Source: Haloechinothrix_A salitolerans
GTDB taxonomy: Bacteria > Actinomycetota > Actinomycetes > Mycobacteriales > Pseudonocardiaceae
Assembly (NCBI RefSeq): GCF_039544105.1
Contig: NZ_BAABLA010000115.1
Length of the DNA: 64,000 bases
Reading direction: 5' to 3' (one strand)
Positions 7,869-14,830 of the stretch are shown here, piece after piece. Each line of letters opens with the position of its first letter. Positions within the stretch are counted from its first letter, which is position 1. The position numbers and the translations under genes are program-made. The notes beneath the pieces are model-generated. The model worked only from the letters and a program-made list of their open reading frames with translations, had not been told where the DNA came from and did not search any database.

Positions 7869-8008
7869 CGCCGATCGTGTGGATCGCCGGTGCGTGATGC
7901 CGTTCGGGTGGTCTCGGCCCGCCGAGCCGCGCCGTCCTCGGCCGCGACGATCACGGCGGCGACGGTGAACATCAAGACCAGGATAACGATTACCGCGAGC
8001 GGATCCAT
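7865..8008 (-). CDS. Small single-helix membrane protein (47 aa)
   Basis: From ATG 8008, preceded by GGAGACGAC, the frame reads MDPLAVIVILVLMFTVAAVI, then VAAEDGAARRAETTRTAS and a polar tail. One transmembrane helix spans about residues 5-21. The strong ribosome binding site and clean helix-plus-tail design support expression. It converges with the SLC13 gene; the last 4 bases overlap. Small membrane partners of secondary transporters exist (for example MetS), but this one is on the opposite strand and shows no recognisable family. Confidence 0.5.
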   Translation of the reverse strand: MDPLAVIVILVLMFTVAAVIVAAEDGAARRAETTRTASRTGDPHDRR

Positions 8009-8175
8009 GTCGTCTCCTGGGTTTGTGACATACATTGTGTTGCGAGTCACAGACCGTACCGGGCCTGAGATCGGAACGCCAGCGGCTTGCCGGGATGCGG
8101 TGGGCCGCACCGCGCATGAACTGGTTGGACGCCGCGGCGGATCCCGCGGGCTCCCTCCGGACAGGGGCGGAATCT

Positions 8176-8189
8176 AGTACGAAAGTACT
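8176..8189. promoter_or_regulatory. Inverted repeat AGTAC-GAAA-GTACT
   Basis: A perfect 5-bp-arm dyad lies in the otherwise empty 291-base stretch between the small membrane ORF and the LuxR-type regulator, about 110 bases upstream of the regulator start. It could be an operator, possibly autogenous. Confidence 0.35.
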
Positions 8190-8299
8190 GGTCTGCTGCC
8201 GATGTGCCACGTCACGCGGGCGCTGCGCCACCGTCACATCGCACGACGGTGGTGGAGGCTTTGCCGCGCCGTGTGCGCGGCTGGAGGGAGTGTGGCGAA

Positions 8300-9049
8300 T
8301 TGAGCATCGACGTGCGCGGTCAGCGGATGGTCACGGTCGGCGTTGTCGATACCGTGCCGCTGTTCCGTGACGGGCTTGCCACCCTCATCGAACGAACACC
8401 GTGGGCACGCATGGTGGCACACTCCGCGAGCCAGCAGGGTTGCCTCGTCATGATCGATCAACTGCATCCAGACGTCGTGCTGTTGGCGTCCGAGCTAGCG
8501 CCGCAATGCCAATTCATCCATACGTTGACGACCGGCGGAGACGCACCGCGCGTGGTGGTCGTCGTCAGCGATCCCGACAGGAACGCGCGCTACGTCGCGG
8601 GAGCGATGGCCGCTGGCGCCTACGGCGCGCTCGTACGGAACGCCGATCCGCACCGATTCGCCGATGCGATCCGCAGCGTGTGGCACTCACACCGTTATCT
8701 CGATCCGGTGCTGCGGGCGATGGTCGGCTCGGTCGAACAATCCGGTGCTGCCGCGGGCAATCAAGGCGTGCAACCGTTGCGGATGCCGTTGTCGCGGCGA
8801 GAGTTCCAGGTCATGCAGCTGATCGCGGAGGGGATGGAGAACGCCGCGATCGCGAAGGTCCTTTTCCTGTCGGTCGAGACGGTACGTACGCACGTCAAGA
8901 GCATCCTGCGCAAGCTGTCCGCGCGCGATCGCACCCACGCGGTGACGATCGCGTTCCGGTCCGGTCTGCTGCAGCTGACGCCGTTACCGCCCACGGAGAC
9001 AAGGTCGGAGGAGAACCCGGTCGCCGCGGGCAGTTCGCCGGCGTCGTGA
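8300..9049 (+). CDS. LuxR/NarL-type regulator with a degenerate receiver domain
   Basis: The 249-residue protein joins a receiver-like domain (residues about 11-130) to a C-terminal LuxR helix-turn-helix (LSRREFQVMQLIAEGMENAA, then SVETVRTHVKSILRKLSAR). The fold pattern VGVVDTVPLFRDGLATLIE is that of a response regulator. The phospho-acceptor Asp is missing: HPDVVLLASELAP has Ala at residue 63 where Asp is expected, and the conserved Lys near ALVRNADP is Arg/Asn. It is therefore probably phosphorylation-independent. No kinase gene is adjacent. The TTG start at 8300 was chosen because GGAGGGAG lies 9 bases upstream; ATG 8327 lacks a good site. Confidence 0.8.
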   Translation: MSIDVRGQRMVTVGVVDTVPLFRDGLATLIERTPWARMVAHSASQQGCLVMIDQLHPDVVLLASELAPQCQFIHTLTTGGDAPRVVVVVSDPDRNARYVAGAMAAGAYGALVRNADPHRFADAIRSVWHSHRYLDPVLRAMVGSVEQSGAAAGNQGVQPLRMPLSRREFQVMQLIAEGMENAAIAKVLFLSVETVRTHVKSILRKLSARDRTHAVTIAFRSGLLQLTPLPPTETRSEENPVAAGSSPAS

Positions 9050-9235
9050 CTGACGAGGACTACGACCGTGACTTCCGGCGTATCCAACCCCGACGATGAC
9101 GACTTTGGCGGCGCGGCCGTGCCGTCAGTCTGCCAGTGCTGTATCGCCATTGTCGCCCGTACGGGTCGATCGGACGGCCATCCGGCGGAGCCCGTGGTGT
9201 GATGGTCGAGACATCCTGGCGCAGCGCTTGCTAGC

Positions 9236-9274
9236 ATTACTCGCTGGTAATATCCTGAAGTTACTGGTGAGTAA
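9236..9274 (+). promoter_or_regulatory. Paired operators over the fadE5 promoter
   Basis: Two related dyads lie here: ATTAC-TCGCTG-GTAAT (9236-9251) and TTACT-GGTG-AGTAA (9261-9274). A TAATAT -10-like hexamer (9248-9253) falls between and within them, so a bound protein would block transcription. The same YTACT-N4-AGTAR pattern recurs at 30282-30311 and 33521-33540, near tetR and the fabG4/fadA2 genes. The rest of the 411-base gap 9050-9460 shows no convincing gene; the leader to the fadE5 ATG is about 190 bases. Confidence 0.6.
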
Positions 9275-9460
9275 GCCAGCGGCCAACGACGGCGCGCTAC
9301 GGGCGGCCGATCCGCGGCGCAACCGGGACACCCGGTGACGGGGAGCGGGCCTCGCACGCGCGGCCTTCGACCTGACAACACAGGCAGGTAGCCCCTCTCG
9401 ACGTCGAGGTCACGGCCTCGCGGCGGGAAGCGAGCCGACACCGACACGGAGCAACCACAC

Positions 9461-11314
9461 ATGGGTCACTACAAGAGCAACATCCGAGACCTGGAGTTCA
9501 ACCTCTTCGAGGTGCTCAAGATCCAAGAGCACCTGGGTACCGGTCCCTTCGCCGAAGCTGACGAGGACACGACGCGCACCGTGCTGTCCGAGGTCAACAA
9601 CCTGGTTTCGGGCGTCGTGGCCGACTCGTTCGAGGACGCCGACCGCAACCCGCCGGTGTTTCACCCGGACAAGTTCGACGTCACCATGCCGGAGTCGGTG
9701 AAGAAGGCCCTCAAGGCCACTGTCGAGGCTGGTTGGGACCGCATCAGCCTGCCAACCGAGCTGGGCGGTTTCGGCATCCCGCCGACCGTCGCCTGGTCGG
9801 CCGCCGAGCTGTACACCGGCGCGAACGCCGCCGTGTTCTTCTACATGGCTGGTAAGACGTTCGCCAACATCCTTTACAACAACGGCAACGAGCAGCAGAA
9901 GAAGTGGGCCCAGATCGCCATCGATCGCAACTGGGGTTCCACCATGGTGCTCACCGAGCCGGACGCCGGTTCCGACGTTGGCGCCGGTCGCGCGAAGGCG
10001 TTCAAGCAGGACGACGGCTCCTGGCACATCGAGGGCGTCAAGCGCTTCATCACTGGCGCCGCTCAGGACGACATGACCGAGAACATCTTCCACCTCGTTC
10101 TCGCCCGCCCTGAGGGCCCTGGCATCGAGACCAAGCCCGGCACCAAGGGCCTCGGCCTCTTCTTCGTGCCCGCCCACCACTTCGACCCGGAGACCGGTGA
10201 GCTGACCGGCGAGCGCAACGGCGTCTTCGTCACCGGCGTTGAGCACAAGATGGGCATCAAGGCGTCCACCACCTGCGAGCTGACCTTCGGCCAGCACGGC
10301 ACCCCCGCCAAGGGCTGGCTTGTTGGCGACAAGATCGACGGCATCGCGCAGATGTTCGACGTCATCGAGCACGCTCGCATGATGGTCGGCACCAAGGCCA
10401 TCTCCACGCTGTCGACCGCGTACCTGAACACGCTGGAGTACGCCAAAGAGCGCGTGCAGGGCGCCGACCTCACCCAGATGCTCGACAAGACCGCGCCGCG
10501 CGTGACCATCACGCACCACCCGGACGTGCGCCGCGCGCTGATGACGCTGAAGGCCTACGCCGAGGGTCTGCGGGCGGTCTACCTCTACACCGCGACCTAC
10601 CAGGACAAGATCGCGCTTGGCAAGGCATCCGGTGAGGATGTCGACCTGCTGGAGCGGGTCAACGACCTGCTGCTGCCGATCGTCAAGGGTGGTGGCTCGG
10701 AGCGCAGCTGGACGCTGCTCGGCACCGAGGCGCTGCAGACCCTGGGTGGCTCCGGCTTCCTGCAGGACTACCCGATCGAGCAGTATGTCCGTGACGCCAA
10801 GATCGACACCCTCTACGAGGGCACCACGGCGATCCAATCGCTGGACTTCTTCTTCCGGAAGGTCGTCCGTGACAAGGGCCAGGCGCTCGCGCACGTGGCT
10901 GGCGAGATCACGCAGTTCATCGAGTCGGAGAGCGGTAATGGCCGGCTCAAGGAGGAGCGTGCGCTGCTGAAGCAGGCACTCGATGACGTCCAGGGCATGC
11001 TTGGTGCGCTGATCGGCTACCTCACCGAGTCGCAAGACAAGCCGGACAACCTGTATAAGATCGGCCAGCACTCGGTGCGGCTGCTGCTGTCGGCCACCGA
11101 CCTGCTCGTCGGCTGGCAGCTGCAGAAGCAGGCCGAGATCGCCATCACCGCGCTGGACAACGGCGCGAGCGAGAAGGACCGGCCGTTCTACGAGGGCAAG
11201 GTCGCGGCCGCGTCGTTCTTCGCCAAGACGGTGCTGCCCGAGCTCACCGCCCGTCGCAAGGTTGTCGAGTCCGCCGACAACGGCCTGATGGAGCTGGACG
11301 AAGCGGCGTTCTGA
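9461..11314 (+). CDS. fadE5: Acyl-CoA dehydrogenase, FadE5-like
   Basis: The 617-residue flavoenzyme matches the long FadE5 group (about 610 residues), not the usual 380-residue family. Visible landmarks are GWDRISLPTELGGFGIPP, the substrate/flavin loop STMVLTEPDAGSDVGAGRAK, KASTTCELTFG and the flavin segment ALQTLGGSGFLQDYPIEQY. The catalytic base is Glu453 in TLYEGTTAIQSLDFF. A C-terminal extension of about 150 residues follows. It catalyses the first, FAD-dependent step of fatty acyl-CoA beta-oxidation. Codon choice is very regular, suggesting high expression. In M. tuberculosis its orthologue adjoins fadA2 and fabG4; here those are 22 kb away but share the operator motif. Confidence 0.9.
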   Translation: MGHYKSNIRDLEFNLFEVLKIQEHLGTGPFAEADEDTTRTVLSEVNNLVSGVVADSFEDADRNPPVFHPDKFDVTMPESVKKALKATVEAGWDRISLPTELGGFGIPPTVAWSAAELYTGANAAVFFYMAGKTFANILYNNGNEQQKKWAQIAIDRNWGSTMVLTEPDAGSDVGAGRAKAFKQDDGSWHIEGVKRFITGAAQDDMTENIFHLVLARPEGPGIETKPGTKGLGLFFVPAHHFDPETGELTGERNGVFVTGVEHKMGIKASTTCELTFGQHGTPAKGWLVGDKIDGIAQMFDVIEHARMMVGTKAISTLSTAYLNTLEYAKERVQGADLTQMLDKTAPRVTITHHPDVRRALMTLKAYAEGLRAVYLYTATYQDKIALGKASGEDVDLLERVNDLLLPIVKGGGSERSWTLLGTEALQTLGGSGFLQDYPIEQYVRDAKIDTLYEGTTAIQSLDFFFRKVVRDKGQALAHVAGEITQFIESESGNGRLKEERALLKQALDDVQGMLGALIGYLTESQDKPDNLYKIGQHSVRLLLSATDLLVGWQLQKQAEIAITALDNGASEKDRPFYEGKVAAASFFAKTVLPELTARRKVVESADNGLMELDEAAF

Positions 11315-11334
11315 TCATCTGATCGCGTACAGTA

Positions 11335-11372
11335 CGCGGGCCTGGGTGTCGTGTCCGGCACCCAGGCCCGCG
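11335..11372 (+). terminator. Strong terminator after fadE5
   Basis: CGCGGGCCTGGGTG and CACCCAGGCCCGCG form a perfect 14-bp stem around a 10-base loop, 20 bases after the fadE5 stop. Only a weak T-rich run (TTTCTT) follows. Confidence 0.75.
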
Positions 11373-11414
11373 CTGCGGTTTCTTGCGCGAAATCCGGTAC
11401 AGTCGCATCGCCTG

Positions 11415-11430
11415 CGATACGATCGTATCG
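11415..11430. promoter_or_regulatory. 16-bp perfect palindrome CGATACGATCGTATCG
   Basis: The palindrome lies between the fadE5 terminator and the sugar-dehydrogenase gene. It is 24 bases before a GTG with a ribosome binding site (GGAGAGG). It has the form of a TetR-type operator. The regulator is unknown. Confidence 0.45.
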
Positions 11431-11454
11431 GTTTGTAGGAGAGGAAATACCACC

Positions 11455-11592
11455 GTGAGGCAGTCGGACTCGACTGCCTGGCTGGTTTCGCGTCGCGACA
11501 GCGACGCCGTGCGCTGCGCTGTTCGGAGCAATCCGCGCGGATATCAGCCGTGGTGTGAAACGTCCCGACCGTGGTTAGCGACCCCTGGTTAA
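11455..11592 (+). CDS. Possible 45-residue peptide
   Basis: A GTG with a good upstream site (AGGAGAGGAAATACCACC) opens a 45-codon frame, MRQSDSTAWLVSRRDSDAVR onward, ending LATPG. The product is hydrophilic, with two cysteines and four tryptophans, and shows no known motif. Support is limited to the ribosome binding site and the palindrome just upstream. It could equally be a translated leader for the gene at 11611, which starts 18 bases after its stop. Confidence 0.25.
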   Translation: MRQSDSTAWLVSRRDSDAVRCAVRSNPRGYQPWCETSRPWLATPG

Positions 11593-11610
11593 CACATTTA
11601 CCTACCGGGG

Positions 11611-14600
11611 GTGCGAGTCGTGCTGCGTCGTCGAACTGGGCGAGCTCGGACAGCGCTGGCGCGAGGTGCCATCGCGATGTGTGTGGCGGCCGGGCTGATC
11701 AGTCCCGTCCCCGCGCAGGCGGCGATCGGAGCCGAGGCAACCGCGGCCATCCCGGCAACCGGCGTCAAGACGGCAGCCGCCAGCGCCATGGGTACCGTCC
11801 CGAGCGGCTTCTCCGATGACGTAGTCCTTGACGGTCTCAACGTCCCGACGGCGGCGGCGTTCGCCGACGACGGCAGGGTGTTCATCGCCGAGAAGAGCGG
11901 CATCATCAAGACGTTCGACGGCCTCACCGACACCACGGCTACGGTCGCCGCCGATCTGCGCGACGACGTCTACGACTATTGGGACCGGGGCCTGCTCGGC
12001 ATGACCGTCCACCCGGACTACCCCACGAAACCGTACCTGTACGCGCTCTACAGCCTCGACCGCAAGCCGGGCGGTGGCCAGTGGGGTGATGCGTGCCCCA
12101 ATCCGCCCGGCGCGAACGACCAGGGCTGTGTGATCAAGGCAAGGCTGTCCCGCCTCACCCTGGACGGCAACGGCGTCGCGACGGACGAACAGCCACTGCT
12201 CACCGGGTGGTGTCAGCAGTACCCCAGCCACTCCATCGGGACCGTGGCGTTCGGCCCGGACGGCGCGCTGTACGTCGGCTCCGGTGACGGCGCGAGCTTT
12301 ACCTTCACCGATTTCGGTCAGGAAGGCAACCCGTGCGGGGACCCACCGGAGCCCGCGGGCACATCCCTTACCGCTCCGGACGCCAGGGGCGGCGCGCTGC
12401 GGTCACAGTCAGCGAGGCGACCCGCGGGTGACCCGATCTCCATGGACGGCTCGATCCTGCGCGTCGACCCGGACACCGGCGACCCGCTGCCCGACAACCC
12501 GTTCGCGAGCAGCGGAAACGCCAAGAAGCAACGCATCATCGCCTACGGCATGCGCAACCCGTTCCGGTTCAGCTTCCGGCCGGGTACCGGCGAGATCTGG
12601 GCCGGTGACGTCGGTTGGCGCAAGTGGGAGGAGATCAACCGCATTCCGGGCGCCGGTGACACTACGGCCGAAAACTTCGGCTGGCCGTGCTACGAGGGCG
12701 GCGTGAAGCAGCCCGGGTACAACAACGCTGACCTGACGGCGTGCGAATCGCTCTACACCGGCGCGGGTCAGGACGAGCCGTACTTCGCCTACCACCACCA
12801 GAACGAAGTGGTCGCGGGCGACAACTGTGGTACCGGCGGGTCCTCGATCAGTGGAATCGCGTTCGAGGACGGCACAAGCGACTACCCGCTCGCCTACCGG
12901 GGCGCGCTGTTCTTCGCGGACTCCTCGCGTGGCTGTGTGTGGGCGATGCGGCGAGGCATCGATGGCCAACCCGACCCTGGCAGCATCGAGTTGTTCGCTG
13001 GCGACGTCGTCCGGCCGGTGCAGTTGCTCATCGGACCGGGCAGCGACCTGTACTACATCGCGCTCGACGTCGGCGAGCTGCACCGGATCAGCTACAACGA
13101 CGGCAACAACCGTCCGAACGCGGTGGCCAGCGCGTCTCCGACATCCGGACCGGCCCCACTGACGGTCGACTTCGACGGCACGGCATCTACCGACCCGGAC
13201 ACGGAGGCGCTCAGCTACGCCTGGGACCTTGACGGCGACGGTGCCTTCGACGACGCGTCGACGGCGACCGCACAGCGCACTTATCTGCATGAATCGAGAG
13301 TGCGGGCGAGCCTTCGGGTGACGGATCCGCGTGGTCTATCCGATGTGGACACCGTCACCATCACCGTTGGTAACCCGCCGGATCCCACCGTGACGATCGA
13401 CAGCCCGACGTCGGATCTGACCTGGCGGGTGGGTGAGACCATCTCGTTCTCCGGGCATGCGGAAGATCCGCAGGACGGCCCGTTGCCCGCCGACTCGCTG
13501 GACTGGCAGCTCACGTTGCGGCACTGCACGACGATAGACTCGTGCCACTCGCACGCCGTGCAGCTCTTCCGCAGCACGGCATCCGGCTCGTTCAGCGCGC
13601 CTGACCACGATTATCCGTCCTATTTGGAACTGACCCTCATCGCGACCGACTCGGACGGCAACTCAAGCAGCGAGACGGTCCGGCTCGACCCGGAGACCGT
13701 ATGGCTGGACTTCGACACCGAACCGAGCGGCCTCGACCTGAACGTCGGTGACACCGAACGGACGCCGTTCAGCCGCAGAGTCATCGTCGGCTCGCGCAAC
13801 ACGATCGCCGCACCGAACCCGCAAGAGCCGGACTACTGGTTCACCGAGTGGTCTGATGGCGGCAAGCGAGGCCACGACGTCTTCGCCCCCGCGAGCCGAA
13901 CGACGTACACCGCGACCTACATCTCGTGCACGGTCGACGGCGTGAAGCAGCCGGACTGCGGTGAAGCGACGCCGAGCGCGGTGCGCGATCTGGAGCCGAT
14001 CGGTAGGCGCGCCAAGGCGAAACTGAGCTGGCGAGAGCCGTACTGGCCGGGTCATGACGGCGTGACCAAGTACCGCATCCACGTCGACGGCGAGTTCGTC
14101 AAGGACGTCGGACCTGGCAAGCGGCGCACGGTTGTCCGGAACCTCGCGACTCGACAGTCGTACAGCTTCCGCGTCACCCCATACAGTGCGGCCGGGCCAG
14201 GACCCGGCGAGACGACGAAGCTGATCGGCACGACGGTGCGCTCGCGGCAGAGCTCACGGTTCATCACCTACGGCGACACCGTGCGGGTGCGGGGTGCCTA
14301 CACCCGCACGGACACCGGCGGTCCGGTGCGTGGCGCGTCGATCCGGCTTGTCGGACGCCCGCCCGGTGAAAAGGGTTGGCGCGGTCTCTCGTGGCAGAAG
14401 ACCAACAAGAAGGGCATCGTGGCCTTCCCCCGTAAGACCAAGCTGAACTGGGAGTACCGGCTGATCTTCTATGGCAACCGGAAGTACATGGGGGTCACGT
14501 CGGCGTGGCACCGCGTCACCGTGCGCCAACGTGTGCGGGCCTTTTTCTCCGACCCGACGCCGTATCCCGGCGAGCGGGTGCGCCTGTACGGCCGTGTCTT

Positions 14601-14823
14601 GCCGAACCACGAGGGCAAGTGGGTGCGAATCCAGCTCAGGGAGAACGGCGAGTGGGTAACCGCTGGCAACCGGAAGCTGTCGGCCACGAGCAGGTACCGG
14701 TTCGCTATCCGCTGGAACCGTCCGGGTGACTACTACTACCGGGTGTGGCGGTGGCGACACCATGACCACGGTTGGGGCGTGAGCCCGGTCCGCAAGCTCA
14801 AGGTCCGCTGGTGGCACGACTAG
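11611..14823 (+). CDS. Secreted PQQ-type glucose/sorbosone dehydrogenase-like protein with PKD and FN3 domains
   Basis: The 1070-residue product begins with an Arg-rich N-region and a hydrophobic signal core (ARGAIAMCVAAGLISPVPAQ), so it is exported. Residues about 65-495 form the GSDH beta-propeller: NVPTAAAFADDGRVFIAEKS, RGLLGMTVHPDYPTKPYLYA, SIGTVAFGPDGALYVGSGDG and YGMRNPFRFSFRPGTGEIWA. A PKD domain follows (about 503-585, TDPDTEALSYAWDLDGDGAF). Later come an Ig-like region, an FN3 domain (about 785-870) and a basic, aromatic C-terminal module ending in tandem beta-sandwich-like segments. It may oxidise sugars or bind wall polysaccharide. PQQ dependence is inferred from the family. Confidence 0.8.
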   Translation: MRVVLRRRTGRARTALARGAIAMCVAAGLISPVPAQAAIGAEATAAIPATGVKTAAASAMGTVPSGFSDDVVLDGLNVPTAAAFADDGRVFIAEKSGIIKTFDGLTDTTATVAADLRDDVYDYWDRGLLGMTVHPDYPTKPYLYALYSLDRKPGGGQWGDACPNPPGANDQGCVIKARLSRLTLDGNGVATDEQPLLTGWCQQYPSHSIGTVAFGPDGALYVGSGDGASFTFTDFGQEGNPCGDPPEPAGTSLTAPDARGGALRSQSARRPAGDPISMDGSILRVDPDTGDPLPDNPFASSGNAKKQRIIAYGMRNPFRFSFRPGTGEIWAGDVGWRKWEEINRIPGAGDTTAENFGWPCYEGGVKQPGYNNADLTACESLYTGAGQDEPYFAYHHQNEVVAGDNCGTGGSSISGIAFEDGTSDYPLAYRGALFFADSSRGCVWAMRRGIDGQPDPGSIELFAGDVVRPVQLLIGPGSDLYYIALDVGELHRISYNDGNNRPNAVASASPTSGPAPLTVDFDGTASTDPDTEALSYAWDLDGDGAFDDASTATAQRTYLHESRVRASLRVTDPRGLSDVDTVTITVGNPPDPTVTIDSPTSDLTWRVGETISFSGHAEDPQDGPLPADSLDWQLTLRHCTTIDSCHSHAVQLFRSTASGSFSAPDHDYPSYLELTLIATDSDGNSSSETVRLDPETVWLDFDTEPSGLDLNVGDTERTPFSRRVIVGSRNTIAAPNPQEPDYWFTEWSDGGKRGHDVFAPASRTTYTATYISCTVDGVKQPDCGEATPSAVRDLEPIGRRAKAKLSWREPYWPGHDGVTKYRIHVDGEFVKDVGPGKRRTVVRNLATRQSYSFRVTPYSAAGPGPGETTKLIGTTVRSRQSSRFITYGDTVRVRGAYTRTDTGGPVRGASIRLVGRPPGEKGWRGLSWQKTNKKGIVAFPRKTKLNWEYRLIFYGNRKYMGVTSAWHRVTVRQRVRAFFSDPTPYPGERVRLYGRVLPNHEGKWVRIQLRENGEWVTAGNRKLSATSRYRFAIRWNRPGDYYYRVWRWRHHDHGWGVSPVRKLKVRWWHD

Positions 14824-14830
14824 CCGGTCG

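Noticed and set aside
9410..11071. Long open frame (553 codons) antisense to fadE5
   Set aside because: It mirrors the codon bias of fadE5, its product is rich in Arg, Leu, Gly and Val without any motif, and fadE5 itself is unambiguous.
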